Shown here piece by piece: positions 1 to 8,601 of a DNA stretch of 64,000 bases (position 1 is the stretch's first letter; the number at the start of each line of letters is the position of its first letter). Source of the stretch: Geoglobus acetivorans (GTDB lineage Archaea > Halobacteriota > Archaeoglobi > Archaeoglobales > Archaeoglobaceae); NCBI RefSeq assembly GCF_039641995.1, contig NZ_CP087714.1, forward strand, positions 372,001 to 436,000, given 5' to 3'. The notes below the pieces were generated by a model. That model did not search any database, was not told where the DNA came from, and was given only the letters and a program-made list of their open reading frames with translations. A program made the translations under genes and the position numbers.

Positions 1-349
1 GCTGGTATTCGCTTCCAAGCACGAATCTCGCCTTGCTCTCATCCAGTCCGAGTGCTATGAATGCTGCCCTGTTGTATTCTGCCACCTTTTTTATCTCATC
101 AAAATCTCCCTTCTCGTTGAGGTAAGCGTGAACATCTGCAAGAAGAACTGTGATTTCAAAACCTATTTCCTGCAGATCCATGAGCTTGTTCACGGTCATC
201 ATGTGTCCCAGGTGGATTTCCCCGCTCGGCTCGTAGCCGACGTATGCTGTGAGTTTGTCCCCGCTTTCCAGCAGACTCCTGAGTTCGTCGAGAGTTACAA
301 CCTCCTCTATGTTTCTTGTTGCTATGCTGAGCCTGTCTTCAATATCCAT
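1..349 (-). CDS. tyrS: Tyrosyl-tRNA synthetase, N-terminal part (cut by window edge)
   Basis: Class I aminoacyl-tRNA synthetase that charges tRNA-Tyr. Only about 116 N-terminal residues are present; the 3' end lies off the window. Translation of the minus strand starts MDIEDRLSIATRNIEEVV and contains the archaeal/eukaryal TyrRS pattern AYVGYEPSGEIHLGHMMT, where HLGH is the class I HIGH-type ATP-binding motif, followed by LLADVHAYLNEKG. The start ATG at 349 lies about 26 bases after a TATA-like box (370-380), consistent with a leaderless transcript. TrpRS has a related fold, but the YEPSG and LADVHAYLN segments favour TyrRS. Confidence 0.9.
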   Translation of the reverse strand, partial: MDIEDRLSIATRNIEEVVTLDELRSLLESGDKLTAYVGYEPSGEIHLGHMMTVNKLMDLQEIGFEITVLLADVHAYLNEKGDFDEIKKVAEYNRAAFIALGLDESKARFVLGSEYQ

Positions 350-369
350 GTAGTAATGAAATAAGAGAC

Positions 370-380
370 TATTTTTAAGG
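370..380 (-). promoter_or_regulatory. TATA-like promoter of tyrS
   Basis: On the minus strand the box reads CCTTAAAAATA, centred about 26 bases before the tyrS ATG at 349. This spacing would put transcription start at the start codon. Confidence 0.5.
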
Positions 381-437
381 TTAATCTTTTGGAAGTTGCT
401 GAAGTGTTTATCTTACCAAATTAATAAAAAATTTCAA

Positions 438-1478
438 TTATTTGTCTTCGATACCTCTCTCAGTAACCCTGAATATCGCCTCCGATTCAGGCAGGTGGGG
501 TGAGTCAATCAGTCTTGCAACTCTAAGCTCGCCTTTGCTCTTTCTCAGATATATCCTGAATGTTGCTGTGTGGGCAACAATGTGTCCGCCAACGGGTTTT
601 GTGGGATCTCCGAAGAACTGGTCTGGCTTTGCCATAACCTGATTGGTAACAACGATTGCTGCATTGAAGACCTCGCCGAATCTCAGGAGATCGTGCAGAT
701 GCTTGTTCAGTTTCTGCTGTCTGTCTGCAAGCGTCCCTCTTCCAACGTATTCCGCTCTAAAGTGGGCTGTTAGGGAATCAACGATGAGCAGCCTTACGTT
801 TATTCCGTCCTTTTTGAGCTTGTTGGCCAGCTCCTTGGCATTATCTACCAGAAGCATCTGGTGGTTTGAGTTGTAGGCCTGGGCGACGTAAATGTTCTTC
901 AGGGCCTTATCGGGATCAAGACCTTTTGCTTCAGCCATCTGGATGATCCTCTCCGGCCTGAACGTCCCTTCCGTGTCTATAACCACCACCGCTCCATTGA
1001 GTCCTCCCTGTTCTCGAGGCAGCTGAACATTTACGGCAAGCTGATGGCATATCTGTGTTTTACCACTGCCAAACTCTCCAAAAAGTTCAGTTATGGCCTG
1101 AGTTTCAACTCCTCCTCCAAGCAGGTCGTTAAGGGAATTGCTACCAGTGGTTATCTTACCAACCTTCTTTCTTCTCTCGTAAACAACATCTCCTGTCTCA
1201 AAACCACCGACATTCGCAAGCTTTCTTGCTGCAGAGATTATCTTCATTGCAGTGCTTTCTCCAATTTCGGCAGCGGCACTGAGTTCGGAGGGTGATGCAA
1301 CGGCTATCGCCTCTATAGAATAGTAGCCAGCATCTCTCAGCTTTTCAGCCGTTGCGGGGCCAACAAATGGAAGATCTTCAATGTCAAGTACTGTCTTTTC
1401 TTCATCCGCATTTTTAGAGGACTGGTTCGTCTGCTCTTTCTTCTCGCTTTCCTTATTAACTTCCTTCTTCTTTGCCAT
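438..1478 (-). CDS. radA: DNA repair and recombination protein RadA
   Basis: Archaeal RecA/Rad51 recombinase of 346 residues, the family's usual length. It forms ATP-dependent filaments on single-stranded DNA for strand exchange. The charged N-terminus (to about 25) is followed by a helix-hairpin-helix domain ([20 protein letters not shown]), then the ATPase core with Walker [10 protein letters not shown] and Walker B LLIVDSL, plus the L2-loop segment [20 protein letters not shown]. The ATG at 1478 follows a TATA box (1499-1508) by about 25 bases, so translation is probably leaderless. It is a single gene between tyrS and the Lrp regulator. Confidence 0.97.
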   Translation of the reverse strand: MAKKKEVNKESEKKEQTNQSSKNADEEKTVLDIEDLPFVGPATAEKLRDAGYYSIEAIAVASPSELSAAAEIGESTAMKIISAARKLANVGGFETGDVVYERRKKVGKITTGSNSLNDLLGGGVETQAITELFGEFGSGKTQICHQLAVNVQLPREQGGLNGAVVVIDTEGTFRPERIIQMAEAKGLDPDKALKNIYVAQAYNSNHQMLLVDNAKELANKLKKDGINVRLLIVDSLTAHFRAEYVGRGTLADRQQKLNKHLHDLLRFGEVFNAAIVVTNQVMAKPDQFFGDPTKPVGGHIVAHTATFRIYLRKSKGELRVARLIDSPHLPESEAIFRVTERGIEDK

Positions 1479-1498
1479 CGAACATGGTTTGAAAAGTG

Positions 1499-1508
1499 AA
1501 TATATAAG
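1499..1508 (-). promoter_or_regulatory. TATA box of radA
   Basis: Minus strand reads CTTATATATT, a strong archaeal TATA box centred about 25 bases before the radA start codon. Confidence 0.65.
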
Positions 1509-1555
1509 TGCTTTCTCCGCTCCAAATGTAAAAGGAATATTTTATGTTATTATTT

Positions 1556-2026
1556 TTAGTCAAGTTCAAAAACTTTTAAGATATCTATCATGTGGGACTC
1601 TTTCACCACGTTTAGCACGAGCATCGTGTAGGTTTTTTCCACAAATTCGAGCTTTCCAATTTCCTTTACAAACTCGTTCAGGCTTTCTCTGTCCTTAAAC
1701 TTCGATACGGCTATCACGTCATATTCTCCAGTAACATCGTAAACGGCCGTAACATTCGGCATTTCAGCAAGGAACTTTTCCACGTCTATAACCTTCCCGC
1801 CTTTGGCCGTTATGCCTATGACGGCCGTCAAATCATAACCGAGTCTGGAATAGTTTATTACGGGAATGAATTTCTCAATTATTCCGAGCTTTCTGAGCTT
1901 GTTTATTCTGTTGTGGACTGTTGCCTCAGTTACCCCCAGTTTTTCCCCAATTTCTCTGAGGCTTTTTCTTGCGTCATCCTGAAGTTCCGAAAGAATCTTT
2001 AAATCCATAGCGTCAATCTTTTCCAT
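1556..2026 (-). CDS. Lrp/AsnC family transcriptional regulator
   Basis: A 156-residue regulator: N-terminal winged helix (MDLKILSELQDDARKSLREI, recognition region VTEATVHNRINKLRKLGII) followed by a RAM/AsnC ligand-binding domain (ITAKGGKVIDVEKFL ... VYDVTGEYDVIAVSKF). These proteins bind DNA as dimers/octamers and respond to amino acids or related metabolites. An upstream in-frame ATG at 2065 would overlap the symporter gene; MEKIDAMDLKIL at 2026 matches the usual family N-terminus, so it was preferred. It follows the ligase/symporter operon on the same strand and may regulate it; that is inference from position only. Confidence 0.9.
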   Translation of the reverse strand: MEKIDAMDLKILSELQDDARKSLREIGEKLGVTEATVHNRINKLRKLGIIEKFIPVINYSRLGYDLTAVIGITAKGGKVIDVEKFLAEMPNVTAVYDVTGEYDVIAVSKFKDRESLNEFVKEIGKLEFVEKTYTMLVLNVVKESHMIDILKVFELD

Positions 2027-2045
2027 TGTAAAGCTTAATTCAGGA

Positions 2046-3473
2046 TTATTTAAAAAATTTTTCAAAAATCGTGTATGTCAGAGCTGACGCAATCAATCCG
2101 GGAACAACGGGATATATCCAGTAAACTCTGTAATACACGAAATACCAGACGACCGATGCAACCAGTGCGACAATCATCGAGGCGAAGATACTGTACCTTG
2201 ATGGCTTTGCGTACAGCATTGCGAGCAGAGGCACCAGGAATACTGATGTGATCACGGAGAAGCTCACGCCAACGATGCCCACGATTATCTCTGGAGGTTT
2301 CAGAGCTATGTAGAGTGGTACCAGGGCGAGAGCGAAGACCATTGCTCTCGTCAGGGCTATATTCTCCCTGTTGAGAATGTCTTTGGTGAGAGAGGTTGCC
2401 ATCATGTGGAGCAGTGAATTCACGGTTGACATCGCTGCGGCGATTATTGCTGTTAACAGCAGTGCATTGATACCTTCGGGCAGAACCTTCATTGCTATGA
2501 CTGGAACAACGAGATCAGAGTCTTTCAGATACTTGACCGGATCATCGAACTGGGGTATTATGAGCCAGCCCAGCGGTCCTATTGAGAATACGCATATTGC
2601 AAAAACACCGATTATCAGAGGTGTGAGCAGAGCCCCTTTTTTCAGAACATCCTCGTTTTTGGCGGCAACAAACCTGATCACGAGCTGCGGGGATGAAAGC
2701 TGGGCGATGCTGATTGCAAAGGTAAGACTCAGGATAAACGGGATGACCATTCCTGCCTTCATTATCGGCGGGGGAGCAAGCTTCCCCACCTCGAACAAAA
2801 GCTCTCCCTTACCTGCGAATATCTGTGTCTCGGCAAGTTTTTCTATCGCCTCAAAACCTCCGAGGAAGTAAATGATCGAGGCGAAAAGCACGATTCCACC
2901 TGCGAATGTGAGCAGCCCCTGAATGAGGTCCGTGTAAACAACCGCCCTGAAACCCCCGATTGATGTGTACAGCATGACTATCAGTGCGGTTATGATCAAT
3001 CCCTGGGTGTACGGTATGTCCAGCATCACCTGCAGGAGATTTCCTGCCCCCTTGTATATTGAGACCATGTAGAATGAAAAGAAAACTATGATCACTGCTG
3101 ATGACAGCATCTGCACCTCTTTCCCGAACCTGGAGCCAAATATCTCGGGTATGGTGAGTGATGATGTCTCTTCTGCGAGCTGCTTGAGCTTTGGGGCTAC
3201 AAGCAACCAGGCAAGTATTGCGAATAAAATGTGGAAAAATGTGAGAAATGCGGACCACTGGAATCCGGCAACAAACCCAAAACCCCCTCCTCCGAGAAAT
3301 GCGGACGTGCTGAAGTATGTGGCAAAAAAGGAAAAACTCACAAGAGTGACGCCCAGACCTTTTCCTGCAAGATAGTAGTCGAGCAACCCCCTGGACTTTC
3401 TGTACTCTGCAGCACCTATAATCAGCATTAAAATCAGATATGCAATAAATACAGCAGCTATAATCATGCTCAC
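2046..3473 (-). CDS. Sodium:solute symporter (SSS family)
   Basis: A 475-residue integral membrane transporter of the SSS (PutP/PanF-like) family with about 13 hydrophobic helices. Family features include DYYLAGKGLG near residue 30, the glycine-rich AFLGGGGFGFVAGFQW segment in TM2, and SIGGFRAVVYTDLIQGLL, the conserved SSS signature region. It would couple Na+ entry to uptake of an organic acid. The start is GTG at 3473, overlapping the stop of the upstream micropeptide as GTGA. An ATG at 3467, preceded by GGTG, is an equally good alternative. Substrate is unknown; the CoA ligase in the same operon suggests an aromatic or other carboxylate. Confidence 0.88.
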   Translation of the reverse strand: MSMIIAAVFIAYLILMLIIGAAEYRKSRGLLDYYLAGKGLGVTLVSFSFFATYFSTSAFLGGGGFGFVAGFQWSAFLTFFHILFAILAWLLVAPKLKQLAEETSSLTIPEIFGSRFGKEVQMLSSAVIIVFFSFYMVSIYKGAGNLLQVMLDIPYTQGLIITALIVMLYTSIGGFRAVVYTDLIQGLLTFAGGIVLFASIIYFLGGFEAIEKLAETQIFAGKGELLFEVGKLAPPPIMKAGMVIPFILSLTFAISIAQLSSPQLVIRFVAAKNEDVLKKGALLTPLIIGVFAICVFSIGPLGWLIIPQFDDPVKYLKDSDLVVPVIAMKVLPEGINALLLTAIIAAAMSTVNSLLHMMATSLTKDILNRENIALTRAMVFALALVPLYIALKPPEIIVGIVGVSFSVITSVFLVPLLAMLYAKPSRYSIFASMIVALVASVVWYFVYYRVYWIYPVVPGLIASALTYTIFEKFFK

Positions 3474-3547
3474 ACCCTTCTGTATGCAATCACTGCACCG
3501 GCGACCATCATCAAAATGCTGATCGCATAAACTGCAGCTATAATCAT
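3470..3547 (-). CDS. 25-residue single-helix membrane micropeptide upstream of symporter
   Basis: A very short gene with a strong Shine-Dalgarno (GAGGTGGTGAAT before ATG). It encodes MIIAAVYAISILMMVAG followed by AVIAYRRV, one hydrophobic helix with a positively charged C-terminus. It begins 10 bases after the ligase stop codon, and its TGA overlaps the symporter GTG start, implying translational coupling. Its first residues (MIIAAV) match residues 3-8 of the symporter, and 14 bases (ATGATTATAGCTGC) are identical. Known SSS and NSS transporters sometimes need a tiny membrane partner, so a subunit role is possible but inferred. Alternatively it is a translated leader derived from a duplicated symporter start. 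Confidence 0.6.
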   Translation of the reverse strand: MIIAAVYAISILMMVAGAVIAYRRV

Positions 3548-3557
3548 ATTCACCACC

Positions 3558-4814
3558 TCAACCTCTTATCAGCCTCTTGGCCTTACCCTCAAATCTCTCA
3601 AGCTGCCCGATGGGGACTGTTTTGATGGCGGGATGGATGCCTACGAATTCGGCAAGGTCTTTTGCTATCGCAGATTTAATCCGCTCATCCCCCTCAAAAA
3701 CGATTTCGAGTTTGCCATTAATGGCGAAAATTTTGTAATTCACAACACCGTGTTCTGCAAGAATGTTCTCAACATCTGTGGGGTAAAACTTCACGCCCTT
3801 GTATATTATCATGTCGTCTGTTCTTCCCCTAATCCTCTTTATTTTGGTATGTTCAATTCCGCACTCGCATCCATCTCTGCTGATTATCGTGCTGACCTCC
3901 CCGCTTCTGTATCTTATCAGCGGCATACCTTCTCTGTTGAGGGCCGTGTACACGACCTCTCCCTCCTCACCCTCATCAAGGACCTCCCCGGTCTCGGGAT
4001 CAATGACTTCTGCTACGTAGTTATCTTCCCAGATATGCAGGCCATCCCTTTCAGGACATTCAAATCCCACGGTTCCGACCCCACCCATTTCCGTCAGACC
4101 GGGAATATCGTAAGCTCTTGCGTCAAATGTCCTTTCTATCCGTCTTCTCATCTCTTCACTCCACGGCTCAGCTCCGAGAATGAGCTTCTCGACGTTCAGT
4201 TCCGCCACATCTATTCCCATTTCGTCAGCAACTTCCGCAATTCTCAGCGGATAGCTTGCGGTTCCGGCAAGAACAGTCGTTCCAAAATCCACCATGAACC
4301 TGATCTGATTTCTCGTGTTTCCGGGGCCGATAGGTATGACAAACGCATTTATCGCATCTGCTGCAAAATGGAATCCAAACCCTCCGTTCCAGAGTCCGAA
4401 AGCAGGAGTTATCTGGATAATGTCTCTTTCTGTTACTTCTGCCAGGAAGAACGCTCTCATCATCATTTCCTTCCACTGTTCCACGTCATGTCTCGTGTAG
4501 GGTATGATTACGGGCTGGCCCGTGGTTCCACCGGACATCTGAACTCTAACCACTCTATCTTTTGGGACACAGACTGCTTTGAGCGGGTAACTTTCTCTAA
4601 GCTCCTGTTTGGTTGTGAATGGCAGCCTTGATATATCCTCTATACTTTTTATTTTGTCGATGTCAATCCCTGACTCCTTGAATTTCCTCCTGTAAAGGGG
4701 TGAGTTCTCATAAACGTATCTGACAATCTTTCTGAACCTTCTGTTTCTGATCTCTTCAATTTCACCCCTTTTTCTGAAGATATCCTGCTTTGCCCTGTCA
4801 TAAACGTCAGTCAT
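3558..4814 (-). CDS. paaK: Phenylacetate-CoA ligase-like adenylating enzyme
   Basis: A 418-residue member of the ANL superfamily, PaaK branch. It activates a carboxylic acid, typically phenylacetate or another aryl acid, to its CoA thioester via an acyl-AMP. Visible motifs are the P-loop-like MSGGTTGQPVI (about 93-103), YDIPGLTEMGG in the adenylate-binding region, LIRYRSGE, RTDDMIIYKGVKFYP and the C-terminal ERFEGKAKRL. It heads an operon with the micropeptide and SSS symporter. A TATA box lies 27 bases before the ATG at 4814. A second paralogue lies at 52846-54159. True substrate cannot be assigned from sequence. Confidence 0.88.
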   Translation of the reverse strand: MTDVYDRAKQDIFRKRGEIEEIRNRRFRKIVRYVYENSPLYRRKFKESGIDIDKIKSIEDISRLPFTTKQELRESYPLKAVCVPKDRVVRVQMSGGTTGQPVIIPYTRHDVEQWKEMMMRAFFLAEVTERDIIQITPAFGLWNGGFGFHFAADAINAFVIPIGPGNTRNQIRFMVDFGTTVLAGTASYPLRIAEVADEMGIDVAELNVEKLILGAEPWSEEMRRRIERTFDARAYDIPGLTEMGGVGTVGFECPERDGLHIWEDNYVAEVIDPETGEVLDEGEEGEVVYTALNREGMPLIRYRSGEVSTIISRDGCECGIEHTKIKRIRGRTDDMIIYKGVKFYPTDVENILAEHGVVNYKIFAINGKLEIVFEGDERIKSAIAKDLAEFVGIHPAIKTVPIGQLERFEGKAKRLIRG

Positions 4815-4836
4815 TAAGAATAGGCTTATGCTTCAG

Positions 4837-4845
4837 TATATAAAT
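4837..4845 (-). promoter_or_regulatory. TATA box of ligase/symporter operon
   Basis: Minus strand ATTTATATA, centred 27 bases before the ATG at 4814, indicating a leaderless or nearly leaderless mRNA. Confidence 0.65.
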
Positions 4846-4882
4846 CTTTCTCATTATTTGGGTTTAATCCCATGAAAAGGGA

Positions 4883-5755
4883 TTATAGTGCTCTCATGTA
4901 CTCAGGCCTTAATATTTCGGGATGCTCCATTGCGTGGTCTATGAGCTTCAGAATTCTGTCCCTGTCTTCTGGAAGGTTCGCTTTCAGCGGCAGGTAGTTT
5001 GAGGCGTGGTTTGCCCTGAAAACAGTGCTGTAGTCGAGGTCCTCGATAACCCATCTCAGTTCTTGGAGGATTTCGGTCTGATTAAGCGGTCTGAATTCTC
5101 CTTTCTTCAACCTCAGATGAAGCGGAGTATTTTCGACGATCATCAGCGTTAGAAACGCCGTGTACTGGGGTTTCATCCTGTTAAGGGCTTTTGCGGTGTT
5201 TTTAGCATGTTTGTAGCTCAGATCCTTCCCACCAAGTCCGGTGATTGCAGTAACGCTCAGGATCATTCCGGACTCGATAGCTTTTCTTCCGGCTTCGACC
5301 ATTTTTTCTGAATCGACCCCTTTTCTGATCTCTTCCAGAATCTGATCATCTCCACTCTCAACCCCAAGATAAATCAGCTTCAGCCCCTCATGTGCAAGCT
5401 TTCCAAGCTCCTCTTCTGTTTTCTCAAGAATGTCCATCGGTGTGGCGTATGCAGATACTCTCTCGAGATCCGGGAAAAGTTTTCTGGCGTATCTCAGAAT
5501 TTCCAGCAGGTCGTCAGTCTCCATACAGAGCGCATTGCCGTCAGCAAGAAATATTCTTCTCGTTTTGGGATAAATCTTTTTGAAGATCTCCATTTCTTTC
5601 TTGATCTCTTCAACAGACTTAATCCTGAATTTTTTCATTTTGTACATTCCGCAGAATGTGCATTTATTGTGGGAACAGCCGATGGTTGCCTGAATTATCA
5701 GGCTGTGTGCCTCACTGGGTGGCCTGAACAGCGGCATATCATATAATTCGAACAT
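4883..5755 (-). CDS. Radical SAM protein (Elp3/MiaB-like fold)
   Basis: A 290-residue radical SAM enzyme with the Cys motif C27-x4-C32-x2-C35 (CSHNKCTFC), which binds a [4Fe-4S] cluster and cleaves SAM to a 5'-deoxyadenosyl radical. Other matching segments are GVESGDDQILEEIRKG and the N-terminal MPLFRPPSEAHSLIIQ typical of an uncharacterised archaeal/bacterial subfamily. The C-terminal region ends in a run typical of that subfamily (NHASNYLPLKANLPEDR). Substrate is unknown. The ATG at 5755 follows GGTGAAAG and is preferred over an in-frame GTG at 5764. It is the last gene of the SAH hydrolase operon. Confidence 0.88.
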   Translation of the reverse strand: MFELYDMPLFRPPSEAHSLIIQATIGCSHNKCTFCGMYKMKKFRIKSVEEIKKEMEIFKKIYPKTRRIFLADGNALCMETDDLLEILRYARKLFPDLERVSAYATPMDILEKTEEELGKLAHEGLKLIYLGVESGDDQILEEIRKGVDSEKMVEAGRKAIESGMILSVTAITGLGGKDLSYKHAKNTAKALNRMKPQYTAFLTLMIVENTPLHLRLKKGEFRPLNQTEILQELRWVIEDLDYSTVFRANHASNYLPLKANLPEDRDRILKLIDHAMEHPEILRPEYMRAL

Positions 5756-5767
5756 ATCTTTCACCGG

Positions 5768-6151
5768 CTAATACCCCACTTCTTTGAGGAATTTTTCAAG
5801 GTCTTCCTTTTTCTCGAAATAAAGTGTTGCCTTTTTGTCACCCTCCACATGCACTGCGAGATTCTCGTAATCGGGATGGAAGGTGGCTGAAGCTTTTTTT
5901 ATCCTTTTGCTCCCGCAGTAAATGTTTTCGTAGTCTGTGTAGCATGCTCTCGGCTTTCGGAGTATGAGTGCTGAGAAGAACAGCAGAGATAGCATGAGAG
6001 CCAGAGAGGGTATGTAGAACTCCTGCGTCAGTCCGTATTTTGTGTATCTGTACGCAATGAGCAGCAGGGCGAATGTAAAAAAGACTGCGATCGTTCGGAG
6101 ATATCTTTTTCTCGCCAGAGCGTTTTTGTAAGGGCGGTATATCCAGATCAA
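5768..6151 (-). CDS. Small membrane protein, function unknown
   Basis: A 127-residue protein with two hydrophobic helices (about 20-38 and 49-65) and a soluble, lysine-rich C-terminal half. I do not recognise a family. The start is TTG at 6151, overlapping the SAH hydrolase stop codon (ACTTGA), with GGAGGGAAC just upstream as ribosome-binding site. It lies between ahcY and the radical SAM gene, 12 bases before the latter's alternative GTG, so the three are very likely co-transcribed. Confidence 0.7.
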   Translation of the reverse strand: MIWIYRPYKNALARKRYLRTIAVFFTFALLLIAYRYTKYGLTQEFYIPSLALMLSLLFFSALILRKPRACYTDYENIYCGSKRIKKASATFHPDYENLAVHVEGDKKATLYFEKKEDLEKFLKEVGY

Positions 6152-7368
6152 GTTCCCTCCCTCCAGTCAGAGAGATATTTTGCCTGCTCTTCTGTCAGCT
6201 CATCGATTTTTATCCCCAGAGTTTCCAGCTTAATCCTTGCGACCTCCCTGTCGAGTTCTTCTGGCATCCTGTAAACTTTTTTCTCCAGCTTTTCAGCATT
6301 TTTGGCGATGTACTCTACAGCGAGAGCCTGATTTGCGAAACTCATGTCCATAACCTCGATGGGATGTCCGTCTCCGGATACCAGATTGACTAGCCTCCCG
6401 TCTGCAAGCAGGTAGAGTTTCTTATTGCCCAGGTTGTACTCCCGCAGGTTTGGCCTGAGTTCTCTTGCTTCATGGGCCATTTTTTCAAGCTCTTCAACAT
6501 TTATTTCCACATTGAAATGTCCCGCATTTGCGAGAATTGCCCCATCTTTCATTGAAAGGAAGTGCTTTCTCGTGATGACGTCTCTGTTCCCTGTCGCGGT
6601 TATGAAGATGTCGCCAACAAGCGAAGCTTCATCCATCGTCATAACGTCGAAACCGTCCATAACGGCTTCAAGCGCTCTTATCTCGTCCACCTCGGTTATG
6701 ATCACCTTGGCTCCCAGTCCCTTTGCTCTCATTGCTATCCCTCTTCCACACCATCCATATCCAGCCACAACAACTTTTTTCCCTGCGATCAGGGAATTTG
6801 TCGCTCTGAATATCCCGTCCCACGTGGACTGCCCGGTTCCATAGCGGTTGTCGAACAGATATTTTGTGTATGCATCATTCACGGCTATGACCGGAAAAAG
6901 GAGAACGCCGTCTTCTTCCATGGACCTGAGCCTGTTCACACCTGTCGTGGTTTCCTCGCTCGCTCCAAGAATTCTGTCGGCTATAACCTTTCTCTTTTCG
7001 TGGATCAGGTATATGAGGTCTGCTCCATCATCTATGATTATATCAGGTTCAAAGTCCAGAACTGCATTCAGGGCATTGTAGTATTCCTCTCTGCTCATGC
7101 CCCTTCTGGCAAAGCATGAAACTCTCTCCTCTTTTCTGAGTGCATCTGCAACATCATCCTGTGTTGTGAGAGGGTTACAGCCAGTGATCGCAACCTCAGC
7201 ACCACCAGCAACAAGAGTTCTGACAAGAGCAGCAGTTTTGGCTTCAACATGAAGAGCCATACCTATTCTCAGCCCATCCAGTGGTTTCTCTTCTTCAAAT
7301 CTTTTTCTGATTCTGGACAGAACTCTCATGTTCTTCTCTGCCCACTCTATCTTGCCCTTACCGTCCAT
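6148..7368 (-). CDS. ahcY: S-adenosylhomocysteine hydrolase
   Basis: NAD-dependent hydrolase converting S-adenosylhomocysteine to adenosine and homocysteine, 406 residues. Characteristic segments are [51 protein letters not shown], the NAD-binding [18 protein letters not shown], and the C-terminal NQALAVEYI. The ATG at 7368 ([14 protein letters not shown]) was chosen because a TATA box lies 24 bases upstream and the family begins there; a longer frame reaches 7410. In methanogens close homologues prefer S-inosylhomocysteine, so that substrate is possible. Co-transcribed with a membrane protein and a radical SAM gene. Confidence 0.93.
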   Translation of the reverse strand: MDGKGKIEWAEKNMRVLSRIRKRFEEEKPLDGLRIGMALHVEAKTAALVRTLVAGGAEVAITGCNPLTTQDDVADALRKEERVSCFARRGMSREEYYNALNAVLDFEPDIIIDDGADLIYLIHEKRKVIADRILGASEETTTGVNRLRSMEEDGVLLFPVIAVNDAYTKYLFDNRYGTGQSTWDGIFRATNSLIAGKKVVVAGYGWCGRGIAMRAKGLGAKVIITEVDEIRALEAVMDGFDVMTMDEASLVGDIFITATGNRDVITRKHFLSMKDGAILANAGHFNVEINVEELEKMAHEARELRPNLREYNLGNKKLYLLADGRLVNLVSGDGHPIEVMDMSFANQALAVEYIAKNAEKLEKKVYRMPEELDREVARIKLETLGIKIDELTEEQAKYLSDWREGT

Positions 7369-7387
7369 GAATATGCTTTCGTGCCCG

Positions 7388-7397
7388 AATATATAAC
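7388..7397 (-). promoter_or_regulatory. TATA box of ahcY
   Basis: Minus strand GTTATATATT, centred about 24 bases before the preferred ahcY ATG at 7368; it supports the shorter start. Confidence 0.6.
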
Positions 7398-7435
7398 AGT
7401 TGCATGTCATGCTACGCTCGCTGCAACAATAACGA

Positions 7436-7446
7436 AAATATTATAT
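7436..7446 (+). promoter_or_regulatory. TATA box of SPFH gene
   Basis: AAATATTATAT centred about 29 bases before the ATG at 7470. It lies 40 bases from the divergent ahcY box. Confidence 0.55.
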
Positions 7447-7469
7447 CTTTCAGGAAATTTTTGTTATTC

Positions 7470-8351
7470 ATGAATGGGGAAATTCCAGTAAAAAGGGCTG
7501 GAAGGTCGGGAAGGTGGAGGGCAATATCTGCTGCCGTCATTGCTTTTATCTTTCTTGCCACCTTCCTCGCCTCTTCGCTTGTCGTTATTGATCAGACTGA
7601 GGTGGGTGTCGTCAAAATTCTCGGAAAGGTTCAGGATGAGCCTTTGCAGCCCGGATTGCATGTTGTAACTCCTTTCATAACCGAGGTGGTGAGGATGCCC
7701 ACCTATGAAAAAACCATGGAGATGGTGGGGGAGCAGCACATAAAGGCTCTGACATCTGAGGGCTTACCGGTTTATTTTGACATGGCGGTTCAGTATAAAA
7801 TCGACCCTCTGAAAGCGCCGGAGGTTTACTCGACCCTGAAAAACTACGAGGTATGGATGGAGAGCAGGATAAGGGCTCATGCGAGGGACATCGTCGCTCA
7901 GTACAAGGCCGAAGATCTGTACACTGAAAAGAGGGAATTCATTCAGAGTGATTTTGAAAGAAGGCTGGATGACGAATTCAGACCCTACGGAATTCTGATA
8001 ACAGCCGTGCTTATAAGAAACATCGATCTGCCTGAGAGCGTTGAGAAAGCCATACAGGCTAAAATTGAAGCCAAGCAGGAAGCCGAGAGGATGCAATTTG
8101 TCGTTCAGAAGGAAGAACTGGAGGCTGAGAGAAAGGAGGTTGAGGCTCAGGGGATTGCGAGGGCGAATCAAATTATAGGCGAATCTCTGAGAAACAACCC
8201 GGAGTACATCCAGTGGTATTATCTCCAGGTTCTTGACGATTTTGCAAAAGGTGATGCTTCTGTCATCGTTGTGCCGGTCCCGTCCTCAATGTACCCTGGT
8301 GTTGCCGGAAATGCAACAGCGAATATCCCGCTGATACTGCCATCCAGGTGA
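7470..8351 (+). CDS. SPFH/prohibitin-family membrane protein
   Basis: A 293-residue protein with a short basic N-terminus, one transmembrane helix (about residues 18-40) and a prohibitin/Band 7 domain (DQTEVGVVKILGKVQDEPLQ ... GLHVVTPFITEVVRMPTYEKT), then a long charged coiled-coil (EAKQEAERMQFVVQKEELEAE). Family members form ring-like membrane scaffolds that often govern membrane proteases. The ATG at 7470 fits the TATA spacing; an in-frame upstream extension to 7404 would overlap the ahcY promoter and was rejected. It stands alone, convergent with the histone gene. Confidence 0.88.
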   Translation: MNGEIPVKRAGRSGRWRAISAAVIAFIFLATFLASSLVVIDQTEVGVVKILGKVQDEPLQPGLHVVTPFITEVVRMPTYEKTMEMVGEQHIKALTSEGLPVYFDMAVQYKIDPLKAPEVYSTLKNYEVWMESRIRAHARDIVAQYKAEDLYTEKREFIQSDFERRLDDEFRPYGILITAVLIRNIDLPESVEKAIQAKIEAKQEAERMQFVVQKEELEAERKEVEAQGIARANQIIGESLRNNPEYIQWYYLQVLDDFAKGDASVIVVPVPSSMYPGVAGNATANIPLILPSR

Positions 8352-8397
8352 AATCTTTATTTTTTAAAATCTACCAAAAATAAAAATAAAAGAAAAA
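8352..8397. terminator. A/T-rich convergent terminator region
   Basis: The 46 bases between the convergent SPFH and histone genes carry T-runs on both strands (TATTTTTT on plus; TTTTATTTTTATTTTT on minus), typical of archaeal oligo-T termination. Confidence 0.45.
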
Positions 8398-8601
8398 TTA
8401 CATGCTGAGAGCAAGCTTGATGTCCTCAGCCTTGACAGTCTTTCTGTTTGCGTGCTTTGCAATTTCGACTGCTTTCTTTGCAACCTGAAGTGCGTATTCC
8501 TCAAGGACCTCAGCCATCTTTTCTACTGCATCCTCGCTAACTCTCTCAGCACCAGCCTTTCTTATCAATCTGTCGATTGGGGCAAGTGGCAACTCAGCCA
8601 T
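8398..8601 (-). CDS. Archaeal histone
   Basis: A 67-residue histone-fold protein ([17 protein letters not shown] ... [19 protein letters not shown]) with three helices, the RKTVK DNA-contact loop and [10 protein letters not shown]. It wraps DNA as dimers and extended filaments. No tails are present, as is usual for this family. The gene has a good Shine-Dalgarno (GAGGTGAT) and a TATA box at 8637-8644. A second histone, about 65-70% identical by eye, is encoded at 51871-52074. Confidence 0.97.
   Translation of the reverse strand: MAELPLAPIDRLIRKAGAERVSEDAVEKMAEVLEEYALQVAKKAVEIAKHANRKTVKAEDIKLALSM

Noticed and set aside
3633-4631. Open frame of about 332 codons on the plus strand
   Set aside because: It lies wholly antisense to the first PaaK-like gene, has no ribosome-binding site or recognisable motif, and mirrors codon bias of the real gene.
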